DNA of 7,216 bases from Gammaproteobacteria bacterium. GTDB taxonomy: Bacteria > Pseudomonadota > Gammaproteobacteria > S012-40. Location of the stretch: assembly GCA_029857925.1 (NCBI GenBank), contig JAOUGF010000102.1, positions 1 to 7,216 on the forward strand, written 5' to 3'. The translations under genes and the position numbers were made by a program. The notes under the pieces are model-generated. The model searched no databases and was not told the DNA's origin. It saw only the letters and a list, made by a program, of their open reading frames with translations. Of the stretch, positions 1 to 5,073 are shown piece by piece (position 1 is the stretch's first letter; the number at the start of each line of letters is the position of its first letter).

Positions 1-1268
1 GGGCTGACGTCTTGTGCGATATTCTCAGGATAAACGCCTGTGCGCGCCTTTTCGATCGCATCCTCGTCGATGTCGGTCGCGAATATCTGCACCGGCGTAA
101 TGCCACCGCGATCCCCGAGGTGTTCGAGTAGCGCGATCGCAATGGAATAGGCCTCCTCACCGCTTGCGCATCCGGGCACCCATAAACGCACCGGTGTTTC
201 CGCCGGTCTGTTCAACACGGCGGGAAACACGACCTCCTTGAGCGCGACAAAAGCCTCAGGATCGCGAAAGAAACTGGTGACGTTGATGAGTAAATCATGG
301 AACAGTTCACGCACCTCATTCGGGTGATCGTGTAAATAGCGCACGTAGTCCTTTAATCGCTCAAGTTTATGCAGCAACATGCGGCGTTTGATGCGGCGCT
401 GGGTCGTGGTGCGTTTGTAATAAGTGAAATCGTTGCCGCTAAACCGGCGCAGCACCAGGAAAATTTTATTGAGATCATCGGCGCCCGTCGGCAGTGCATC
501 TACCCAGTCCGGTGTTTGCTTAAGCCCCTCCACCGCGCCACGTAATACGAAGGGGTGGCGTGAGATGCGCGCCAGTTCGGCCGCGATTTTTTCAGGTGAC
601 AGGATAAAATCGACGCAACCGGCGGCGATCGCACTGTGCGGCATGCCGTTATATTTCGCAGTTTTCTCATCTTGCGCGAACGTGATGCCACCCTCGCCTT
701 TGATCGCCTTGAGACCCAGCACGCCGTCAGAGGCGGTGCCAGACAGGATTACACCTATCGCCTTACTGCCTTGATCGTCGGCGAGTGAACGCAAAAAATA
801 ATCGATGGGAAGATTTTGTCCGGCAATCGAAGTACGCGGCACCAAATGCAACACCCCATGCAAAACGGCAAGGTAGGTATTCGGTGGGATCACATAGACA
901 TGGTTTGGTTCGATCACCATGCCGTCCACAACCTCGGCGACCGGCATGGAGGTGACGCGTGACAATATTTCGGTCAACGCGCTTTCGTATTCCGGGTGCA
1001 GGTGTTGCACCAGCACAAAGGCCATACCGCTGTCGATGGGCAGGTGCTGCAATAATTGGGTGAAGGCCTCCAGGCCGCCCGCCGACGCCCCCACACCTAC
1101 CACCGGCAAGACCATGCCCTGAGCAGCCGCATCTTCCGGTGGTAACGGCGCGCAACCGGCCACGGGCACCGACTTACCAGAGGGTAATTTATTTTTTGCG
1201 CGCCTAGGTGGTTTTAGTACCACCGGTGCAGGTGGAACGGCTTTAGGCTTGGCTGGTTTCTTGGGCAT
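1..1268 (-). CDS. CheB-CheR fusion chemotaxis protein, 5' part (runs off left edge)
   Basis: The reading frame starts at an ATG (1266-1268) and stays open to the window edge, giving 422 residues without a stop. Residues 1-50 are a Lys/Pro/Ala-rich linker. Residues about 53-240 are a CheB methylesterase domain with an intact triad: Ser62 in GASAGG, His89 in VQHLHP and Asp181 in SGTASDG. There is no receiver domain in front of it. Residues about 262-320 match the helical CheR N-terminal domain. Residues about 325-422 begin the SAM-dependent methyltransferase domain, with TSFFRD (331-336), the SAM loop VPGCASGEEAYS (364-375) and the FATDID strand end (396-401). Such fusions methylate and demethylate chemoreceptor glutamates in the cytoplasm and often continue into PAS and histidine-kinase domains; that part is not visible here. 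An in-frame stop lies about 65 bases upstream and no other ATG intervenes, which supports the start. The Shine-Dalgarno is weak. No other chemotaxis gene is in the window. Confidence 0.95.
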   Translation of the reverse strand, partial: MPKKPAKPKAVPPAPVVLKPPRRAKNKLPSGKSVPVAGCAPLPPEDAAAQGMVLPVVGVGASAGGLEAFTQLLQHLPIDSGMAFVLVQHLHPEYESALTEILSRVTSMPVAEVVDGMVIEPNHVYVIPPNTYLAVLHGVLHLVPRTSIAGQNLPIDYFLRSLADDQGSKAIGVILSGTASDGVLGLKAIKGEGGITFAQDEKTAKYNGMPHSAIAAGCVDFILSPEKIAAELARISRHPFVLRGAVEGLKQTPDWVDALPTGADDLNKIFLVLRRFSGNDFTYYKRTTTQRRIKRRMLLHKLERLKDYVRYLHDHPNEVRELFHDLLINVTSFFRDPEAFVALKEVVFPAVLNRPAETPVRLWVPGCASGEEAYSIAIALLEHLGDRGGITPVQIFATDIDEDAIEKARTGVYPENIAQDVS

Positions 1269-1300
1269 GGTGATACCGGCTTGGCAAATTAAAACAGCAC

Positions 1301-1335
1301 TTTTGAGTGTATCATTTATCGGGTCATCATGTCGC
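1301..1335 (-). promoter_or_regulatory. Weak candidate promoter for the CheB-CheR gene
   Basis: Read on the minus strand, an extended -10-like TGATACACT lies about 40 bases before the ATG. A -35-like GCGACA sits 18 bases further upstream. Each hexamer matches four of six sigma-70 consensus bases. This is only a candidate by inspection. Confidence 0.25.
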
Positions 1336-1388
1336 CACTAGCGGGGGAGGTAAACACAAAATTTTGCCCGCATAATCTTATGCATCAC

Positions 1389-1406
1389 GCGGGTGGTATC
1401 ACCCGC
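1389..1406. repeat. Perfect inverted repeat (7-bp arms, 4-base loop)
   Basis: The arms GCGGGTG and CACCCGC flank the loop GTAT. The stem is GC-rich and would form a stable hairpin on either strand. No T-run follows on either side, so it is not a classical intrinsic terminator. Confidence 0.5.
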
Positions 1407-1471
1407 CGTTGTATCCAAAGTGGGTGGCGTAGTAGCTGAATATATCCTGATATAACCGAGCGCCCCGGTTT

Positions 1472-1486
1472 TTCGTTCAGAACGAA
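1472..1486. repeat. 15-bp operator-like palindrome
   Basis: TTCGTTC-A-GAACGAA is a perfect 7+1+7 dyad about 200 bp upstream of the CheB-CheR start and about 100 bp past the b561 stop. A near-perfect odd-centred palindrome of this size resembles a binding site for a dimeric regulator. No regulator can be assigned from the sequence. Confidence 0.4.
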
Positions 1487-1589
1487 TCGCATTGTCGCTC
1501 GCGAAAAATTATTTACCGTAGAATGATATCAACACACGACAAGAAAGATCATAAACGATCGCGTACAGCGTGTCGCCAAACACCCTCGA

Positions 1590-2162
1590 CTAGTCGCGCC
1601 GCACCCATTTCCAACCGGTAATCATCGGGCGGATCAGATTTTCCTTTTTCCAGATTAAATAAAAAAGCAATGCGGTCACATGTAATGCCACCAATGTGAG
1701 GATGGCGTCGGCCAGTATATCGTGCCAAAAATTAAACTTGCCTGCGATAGCGTCGGATACATAGCGATTCAATGGGCCATATTCGTCGAAGTCGTCGGTA
1801 GCGATGAACAGCCCGGTGCTTGTTAGACTGATCGTTACGGCGAGAATCGCGACGACGGAAAGCGCGCCGAGTGGATTATGGCCTGGTGTGCCACTGGGTT
1901 CGCGCGAGGCCAGCGTTTTAAGATATTGCAACAACGCAGAAGGACGTGGGAATAAATGACTCAGTCGTATCGGTGCGGGCCCGATCAACCCCCAGACCAG
2001 CCGAAATACCATCAACCCAAGGATCACGTAACCTAAATAGAAATGCCAGCGCACGGTATCGAGCGACATGAACTCGCCGAACGCCCAGCATAGTCCCATG
2101 TTGACAACAAGAACCCAGTGCCACAAACGTGTCACCGGGTCCCAAATTTTTACTCGCTGCAT
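1590..2162 (-). CDS. Cytochrome b561 family membrane protein
   Basis: This 190-residue protein belongs to the prokaryotic di-heme cytochrome b561 / hydrogenase cytochrome b-type family (COG3658-like). The opening VKIWDPVTRLWHW (4-16) is a hallmark. Four hydrophobic segments lie at about 16-31, 41-61, 98-121 and 150-171. Histidines in or next to them are candidate heme ligands: His15, His40 (WHFYLGY), His147 (FWHD) and His161 (ALHV). GHNPLG (94-99) before the third helix is also typical. Such proteins take electrons from quinol in the inner membrane and pass them to a periplasmic acceptor. The gene follows the cytochrome c' gene by 23 bases, so the two are very likely co-transcribed and the c' protein is the likely partner. 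A TTG at 2171 would add three residues, but the ATG at 2162 gives the usual family N-terminus. No strong Shine-Dalgarno is present. Confidence 0.92.
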   Translation of the reverse strand: MQRVKIWDPVTRLWHWVLVVNMGLCWAFGEFMSLDTVRWHFYLGYVILGLMVFRLVWGLIGPAPIRLSHLFPRPSALLQYLKTLASREPSGTPGHNPLGALSVVAILAVTISLTSTGLFIATDDFDEYGPLNRYVSDAIAGKFNFWHDILADAILTLVALHVTALLFYLIWKKENLIRPMITGWKWVRRD

Positions 2163-2185
2163 CGCTTTCAACGTGGCGAATTAAT

Positions 2186-2662
2186 TTAGTTCTTTTCTTT
2201 CTTGCGGAAGTCGTCATGACAGCCTTTGCAGGCCTCGCCCAGGTCCTTGGCCTTTGCCTTCAACGCATCCAAACCTTTCCCCGCATCACCCGCGAGCGCG
2301 GTCACGGCTTCTTTGTATTTCTTAGCGGCATCACCGATCTTGGAGTCTTTTTCCCAGATCTTCGGCAACGCCTTGGTGTCGTTCGCATATTCGTCTGTGG
2401 AGGTGCCCGGCATCCACGCGCGGCCGTTATCCAGGCTCAACAACACCTTCAGATTATTGGCCAATTTTTCCGCCAACTGCGCATCGTAGGGCATGTCACC
2501 TTTAGACATCGCGAACAACGGACCCGCATTGAACACGCGGATACTCATTTCACCTTGGCGCGCCTTGATCGCAACTTTCTTTGGATCGTTGTCGGCGGAC
2601 GCCGGTAACGCAACGACCATTGTAGCGATGGACAGACCCAAAATGGACCCGATTTTATTCAT
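2186..2662 (-). CDS. cycP: Cytochrome c' (periplasmic, NO-binding family)
   Basis: This is a 158-residue precursor. Residues 1-23 form a Sec signal peptide with a hydrophobic core and ALPASA before Asp24. The mature part of about 135 residues is the normal size for a cytochrome c' four-helix bundle. Family features are KARQGEM near the mature N-terminus, FNAGPLFAMSKGDMPYDA, the RAWMPGTS turn, and the C-terminal heme site CKGCH (Cys145, Cys148, His149) followed by DDFR. Heme is attached covalently and held by His149; the distal side is hydrophobic, probably around Met39. Members bind NO and CO and help protect against nitrosative stress. The true start is the ATG at 2662: an AAGGAGG ends six bases upstream of it. 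A TTG at 2668 directly abuts that ribosome site and cannot use it. The cytochrome b561 gene follows after 23 bases. Confidence 0.95.
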   Translation of the reverse strand: MNKIGSILGLSIATMVVALPASADNDPKKVAIKARQGEMSIRVFNAGPLFAMSKGDMPYDAQLAEKLANNLKVLLSLDNGRAWMPGTSTDEYANDTKALPKIWEKDSKIGDAAKKYKEAVTALAGDAGKGLDALKAKAKDLGEACKGCHDDFRKKEKN

Positions 2663-2669
2663 GAACAAC

Positions 2670-2676
2670 CTCCTTC
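2670..2676 (-). promoter_or_regulatory. Strong ribosome binding site for cytochrome c'
   Basis: On the minus strand AAGGAGG lies about six to seven bases before the ATG at 2662. It decides the start in favour of ATG over the TTG at 2668, which would have no spacing at all. Confidence 0.85.
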
Positions 2677-2835
2677 GATAATCAAAAATGTTAAGTAGAA
2701 ACGGAAGACGCGCAGCATTCCGCGCAACAACTATTACACAAGAGAACGTAGGGCGACCGCGCTCAGCGCGCCATCACCGACCCGGCCTCAGGTGCCTGTG
2801 AAGTGGCAAACATCTTATAATGACGTTTTATTCCC

Positions 2836-2888
2836 GGCAAGCACCTTTTTTTTAAAAAAAATTTCAGATCAAAAGCGAAGCGCTTGCC
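2836..2888. repeat. Inverted repeat flanking a T8A8 block
   Basis: GGCAAGC (2836-2842) and GCTTGCC (2882-2888) are perfect 7-bp inverted arms. Between them lies T8 (2846-2853) directly followed by A8 (2854-2861), a 16-bp A/T palindrome expected to be rigid and curved. On the minus strand a short stem AAGCG-CTT-CGCTT (2885-2873) precedes TT. Together this could act as a weak terminator for a leftward frame ending at 2984, or as bent DNA upstream of the cytochrome c' gene. Confidence 0.4.
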
Positions 2889-2983
2889 CGCCTATTAAAC
2901 TATCGAAATTGAGAATCATCACACTTTTCAATGCCCCTATCATGCAATCGACAGGGGCCAAGCGTTTGGCGCACAATAACAAC

Positions 2984-3324
2984 CTATCCCCCACCACAGC
3001 CCTTATCCTTCAACGACACCGGCCCACTTCCGTCGTAGAGATAGCGATGGGTTTGCACGGGGCGTTCAGCACCTTGCACCAGATCGATAACGTGCGTTGC
3101 ACGCGAAAAAACCGCCACCTGCCCATTAGAGTCTATCAAGTTGCCGTATGCGGCATGCGCGCATTCCGCATCCTTTATTGCGCACCGAAATGGTAATGCA
3201 TTGGGTTGCGAGAGGCGGTCGAGGTACCATCAACGACCACGCGACCCAAGCATATAATACGTGTTGTAGTTGACGCGAAAGGCGATACCACTATTTTAGT
3301 GCTTATTTGAATCAATTTTAGCCT
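2984..3324 (-). pseudogene. Possible decayed minus-strand gene, frame-disrupted, unrecognised
   Basis: Two overlapping minus-strand frames read like protein. The first is open from 3324 to a TAA at 3175 and contains VVVDGTSTASRNPMHYHFGA. The second is open from 3229 to a TAG at 2984. It contains ECAHAAYGNLIDSNGQVAVF, then RPVQTHRYLYDGSG, and ends in KDKGCGGG. The second frame has no good start codon of its own. A single -1 shift near 3178 would join the two into one stretch of roughly 110 residues, the pattern left by a one-base indel in an old gene. Codon choice looks ordinary for this window. I do not recognise the family. It could instead be chance open frame, since no ribosome site or ATG start is visible. 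Confidence 0.3.
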
Positions 3325-3360
3325 TCAATGCACACCGAGCACTCGTTTAGATACGACGGC

Positions 3361-3396
3361 GGTGGCCATTAGCCTCGCTTACGCTGACGGGCCACC
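3361..3396. repeat. 36-bp dyad covering the promoter of the DsbA-fold gene
   Basis: GGTGGCC (3361-3367) and GGCCACC (3390-3396) are perfect 7-bp arms. Inside them AGC (3371-3373) and GCT (3383-3385) can add a second helix, so the whole can fold as one long hairpin. The left arm lies upstream of the predicted -35 and the right arm lies inside the -35/-10 spacer. It could be an operator, or a REP-like palindrome of the kind scattered between bacterial genes. Confidence 0.5.
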
Positions 3397-3412
3397 TGCA
3401 TAGTGATATAGT
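3384..3412 (+). promoter_or_regulatory. Sigma-70-type promoter for the DsbA-fold gene
   Basis: The -35 is CTGACG (3384-3389), four of six consensus bases. A 17-bp spacer follows, then the -10 TATAGT (3407-3412), five of six. A TG at 3404-3405 makes an extended -10. Transcription would start near 3419 and give a leader of about 27 bases. Confidence 0.55.
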
Positions 3413-3445
3413 TTTACGCCAAGCCCCCTGCCAGGAGACGCGAAC

Positions 3446-4153
3446 ATGTCCGACACCCCCCGCATTCGCCTACATTATTTCACCGACGTTTTATGTGTGT
3501 GGGCCTACACCGCGCAGATACGGCTGGACGAACTTATGAAAAACTTCGGTTCGCAAATAGATATCAGTTATCACTTTTTACCGATCTTCGGATGCACCGA
3601 ACGCCGTATCGGCGACGGCTGGAAAACCAAAGGCAGTTTTGGTGGATTCTGCCAACACACGCGCGAGGTGTGTCAACGCTTTCCGCATGTGGAAATCAAC
3701 CCAAACGTGTGGGCAGTGAACACCCCGAAAACGTCCGCAAGTGCGCACATGTTTTTAAAATCTGTTCAGCTATTAGAGAAAAAACGTATCATCGACGACG
3801 AGCGCCACGCCGAATTCAATCATAAAACTCGATTTGAAGAGGCCGCTTGGCGCACACGTTTGGCATTTTTCCGTGACGCTCGCGATGTAGGGCGGCAAGA
3901 CGAGCAGATGGCCATCGCCGCCGATCTACAACTGCCATTAGAACGCGTGCTGGAACAAATGCACAATGGTGAGGCCATGGCCGCGCAATTTTGCGATATC
4001 GAATTGCGCGATGAATTCAAGGTCGAAGGCAGCCCCACGTACATCCTCAACGAGGGGCGCCAAAAACTCTATGGCAACGTAGGCTACCGCATAATCGAGG
4101 CAAATGTGCTAGAAATAATGAAACAACCATTTGATCAGGCATCTTGGTGTTAA
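3446..4153 (+). CDS. DsbA-fold (thioredoxin-like) protein with a single active-site Cys
   Basis: This is a 235-residue protein with no signal peptide, so it is probably cytosolic. The start LHYFTDVLCVWAY (9-21) matches the first strand and active-site region of the DsbA / FrnE / 2-hydroxychromene-2-carboxylate isomerase superfamily. The usual CPxC is here C17-V-W-A20, with the second cysteine replaced by alanine. The middle is a helical insertion domain. The GSPTYIL segment (195-201) supplies the cis-proline, Pro197, opposite the active site, and is followed by GNVGYRIIEANV, a typical last strand and helix. Loss of the second Cys argues against a normal dithiol oxidase and suggests a monothiol, glutathione-dependent or non-redox role. 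The true substrate is unknown. AGGAG (3433-3437) lies eight bases before the ATG. Further cysteines occur, including Cys50 and the final residue Cys235. The gene stands alone. Confidence 0.85.
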   Translation: MSDTPRIRLHYFTDVLCVWAYTAQIRLDELMKNFGSQIDISYHFLPIFGCTERRIGDGWKTKGSFGGFCQHTREVCQRFPHVEINPNVWAVNTPKTSASAHMFLKSVQLLEKKRIIDDERHAEFNHKTRFEEAAWRTRLAFFRDARDVGRQDEQMAIAADLQLPLERVLEQMHNGEAMAAQFCDIELRDEFKVEGSPTYILNEGRQKLYGNVGYRIIEANVLEIMKQPFDQASWC

Positions 4154-4198
4154 GCGGTTATTTTTAAGCAAGATTTAGGAGTATACTACTTATGCTAA

Positions 4199-4217
4199 GG
4201 TGTTGCCGTCCAACACC
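4199..4217. terminator. Hairpin between convergent genes
   Basis: GGTGTTG (4199-4205) and CAACACC (4211-4217) form a perfect 7-bp stem with a 5-base loop. It lies between the ends of the rightward DsbA-fold gene and the leftward CPXCG gene, where a shared terminator is expected. No U-run follows on either strand, so it is weak as an intrinsic terminator. Confidence 0.4.
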
Positions 4218-4229
4218 GAATGACCCTCT

Positions 4230-4424
4230 TTAAGACTCATCTTCACTGGCCACCTGCACATAGGCGCCACCCTCATGGTCGATTTCGACATGGAGTTGTA
4301 TGGGTCGGCAACACACCTGACAATCTTCGATATACGCCTGTTGTTCCACCGATCCGTCCAACAGGATGTCGATGATTTCACCGCAATAGGGGCATTGTAT
4401 GGGGTACGGAATGAGTTCATTCAT
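4230..4424 (-). CDS. CPXCG motif-containing cysteine-rich protein (zinc ribbon)
   Basis: This small protein of 64 residues has two cysteine pairs: C11-P-Y-C14-G and C35-Q-V-C38, with an extra Cys39 before RPI. This is the layout of the CPXCG cysteine-rich family seen in many Gammaproteobacteria, and four cysteines in two knuckles fit a zinc ribbon. The rest is acidic, ending in ASEDES, with an amphipathic strand QLHVEI (43-48). It has no signal peptide or membrane segment. The molecular role of the family is not established to my knowledge. The ATG at 4424 has GGATAGG ending eight bases upstream. The gene ends close to the convergent DsbA-fold gene (76 bases between stops). A candidate promoter of its own lies upstream. 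Confidence 0.9.
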   Translation of the reverse strand: MNELIPYPIQCPYCGEIIDILLDGSVEQQAYIEDCQVCCRPIQLHVEIDHEGGAYVQVASEDES

Positions 4425-4463
4425 ATCAACAACCTATCCATACTCGTCAATTTTCGGTAACTC

Positions 4464-4491
4464 AATATTGAAATACCCGCTCGACTGTTAA
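4464..4491 (-). promoter_or_regulatory. Candidate promoter for the CPXCG gene
   Basis: On the minus strand the -35 is TTAACA (4491-4486, five of six). A 16-bp spacer follows, then the -10 AATATT (4469-4464, four of six). The ATG at 4424 lies about 40 bases downstream. This suggests the gene can be transcribed separately from the small gene before it. Confidence 0.4.
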
Positions 4492-4508
4492 GAGAATCGT
4501 AAACGCAT

Positions 4509-4733
4509 TTATCCGCCTGATTTAGGCGGCGTCATCAATCTCTGCAAAATGGTCTGCAATTCATTCACGTCCATATTAATAAATTCTACCACGCGACCAT
4601 AGAGCATCGCCGTAGGCACATTGCGTCCATTGCGTTCTTTTTGCGCTTGATGCAGGCAATATAATACGATGCGCTCTTTGCGCGTGAGCCCGTCGCGTAC
4701 ATCGGGGAGGTCGTCATAGGGTTGTGATTTCAT
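4509..4733 (-). CDS. Unrecognised small helical protein (74 residues)
   Basis: I do not recognise this family. The protein is soluble, with no signal peptide, membrane segment or cysteine pair; it has one Cys in LYCLH. Two predicted helices cover about KERIVLYCLHQAQKER (19-34) and VNELQTILQRLM (56-67). Between them is TAMLYGRVVEFINMD. The helix-turn-helix-like alternation of charged and hydrophobic residues resembles a small winged-helix or regulator domain, but that is inference. A TTG at 4760 would add nine residues. The ATG at 4733 is preferred as a common codon that opens just before the compact domain, although neither start has a clear Shine-Dalgarno. The downstream CPXCG gene is 84 bases away on the same strand. 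Confidence 0.65.
   Translation of the reverse strand: MKSQPYDDLPDVRDGLTRKERIVLYCLHQAQKERNGRNVPTAMLYGRVVEFINMDVNELQTILQRLMTPPKSGG
4513..4529 (-). terminator. Hairpin overlapping the last codons of the 74-residue gene
   Basis: CCGCCT/AGGCGG is a perfect 6-bp GC-rich stem with a 5-base loop. On the minus strand it starts inside the Pro codons (TPPKSGG) and ends just before the TAA at 4509-4511. Only ATAAATG follows rather than a U-run, so it may slow or partly end transcription, or protect the mRNA 3' end. Confidence 0.4.
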
Positions 4734-4827
4734 CAAGTTTTTCGATTCAAATGACGGCAATCGCTAGAAGCATAAAGAAATCGAAAGGTAATTCCTAAGC
4801 CGGTCTTTTGCATAGCAAACTTATCAA

Positions 4828-4831
4828 TTAC
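4828..4831. repeat. Left copy of the 4-bp target-site duplication (TTAC)
   Basis: TTAC directly precedes the left inverted repeat and is repeated exactly at 4988-4991 after the right one. The bases beyond differ, so the duplication is exactly four. Confidence 0.75.
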
Positions 4832-4987
4832 GGGAACCTCTAAAAATTCGCTGAGCGGCGCATCGCGTCGTTGAAAAGGGTCAAAAAAACTCAGATACGC
4901 CAGGCCTTTGAGGCAACGTGTAAACTGCGCTTTTTCGCCCCTTTCCGCCTAGCGCTGCATCCCCTGATCGAATTATTAGAGGTTCCC
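4832..4987. mobile_element. MITE-like element with 19-bp terminal inverted repeats and TTAC target duplication
   Basis: The left end GGGAACCTCTAAAAATTCG (4832-4850) and the right end, read inverted (4969-4987), match at 18 of 19 bases. The element is 156 bp and is flanked on both sides by the same four bases TTAC (4828-4831 and 4988-4991), a target-site duplication. It holds no transposase or other credible gene. Size, terminal repeats and duplication together define a non-autonomous miniature transposable element mobilised by a transposase elsewhere. The 4-bp duplication would fit an IS5-like parent, but the parent cannot be named from this window. Its interior is GC-richer than the flanks. 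Confidence 0.85.
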
Positions 4988-4991
4988 TTAC
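4988..4991. repeat. Right copy of the 4-bp target-site duplication (TTAC)
   Basis: TTAC directly follows the right inverted repeat and matches the copy at 4828-4831. Confidence 0.75.
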
Positions 4992-5049
4992 GTCAAATCC
5001 ACAAAACATCGAGAATTTTATGATATTTTCTGCGTAAGAATACGGCATC

Positions 5050-5073
5050 TTAGGGCAAAGTGGCAAGCCCTAA
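5050..5073. repeat. Dyad upstream of the aldo/keto reductase gene
   Basis: TTAGGGC (5050-5056) and GCCCTAA (5067-5073) are perfect 7-bp arms around a 10-base loop. A partial third copy, GGGGCTAA, follows shortly after. The dyad is about 110 bases before the ATG and could be an operator or a leader hairpin. Confidence 0.4.

Larger units (their letters stand above)
1269..1589. other. Non-coding stretch with four short perfect dyads
   Basis: This 321-bp gap lies downstream of the cytochrome b561 gene and upstream of the CheB-CheR gene, both on the minus strand. I see no convincing gene. It contains four perfect inverted repeats within about 120 bp. They are GCATAA/TTATGC (1370-1383, 2-base centre), GCGGGTG/CACCCGC (1389-1406, loop GTAT), TATATC/GATATA (1441-1454, 2-base centre) and TTCGTTC/GAACGAA (1472-1486, 1-base centre). 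None is followed by a clean U-run in the minus direction, so a standard terminator for the cytochrome operon is not evident. The dyads could be operator sites, weak hairpins or partly chance. Confidence 0.5.
2663..3445. other. Long divergent intergenic region without an intact gene
   Basis: This 780-bp region separates cytochrome c' (leftward) from the DsbA-fold gene (rightward). A 134-codon open frame on the plus strand (2792-3196) starts with GTG, lacks a ribosome site and reads unlike a protein. The minus strand of the same stretch reads more like protein but in two frames (see the pseudogene entry). Other contents are a GCGCT-C-AGCGC dyad (2759-2769), a T8A8 block (2846-2861), the AAGCGCTT palindrome (2878-2885) and the promoter/dyad before the DsbA-fold gene. 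I found no convincing sigma-70 promoter for cytochrome c'. The best -10-like hexamer is TATAAG, minus strand at 2814-2819, without a good -35. Confidence 0.6.

Noticed and set aside
424..1155. Open frames on both strands within the CheB-CheR region
   Set aside because: They are shadows of the intact minus-strand fusion frame, which carries all catalytic motifs and stays open across the region.
1454..1473. Plus-strand intrinsic terminator (AACCG...CGGTT then T-run)
   Set aside because: The stem is only five pairs with a seven-base loop, and no rightward gene lies upstream of it in the window.
2129..2608. 159-codon plus-strand frame opposite cytochrome c'
   Set aside because: It is antisense to a well-supported gene with signal peptide, CxxCH and a strong ribosome site.
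2670..2695. FNR/NnrR-like box before cytochrome c' (TTCGATAATCAA)
   Set aside because: The half-sites and the spacing do not fit the TTGAT-N4-ATCAA pattern.
2792..3196. 134-codon plus-strand open frame
   Set aside because: It begins with GTG without a ribosome site, its composition is unlike protein, and it overlaps minus-strand frames that read more naturally.
4177..4233. AGGAG followed by a 14-codon plus-strand frame starting at 4192
   Set aside because: Spacing is ten bases, the peptide (MLRCCRPT...) has no recognisable features, and it runs over the hairpin and the end of a convergent gene.
4190..4420. 76-codon minus-strand frame overlapping the CPXCG gene
   Set aside because: It is out of frame with the conserved cysteine protein, has no family features, and runs through the intergenic hairpin.
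4881..5066. 61-codon minus-strand frame crossing the MITE right end
   Set aside because: It spans the element boundary and flank, so it cannot be a conserved gene of either.
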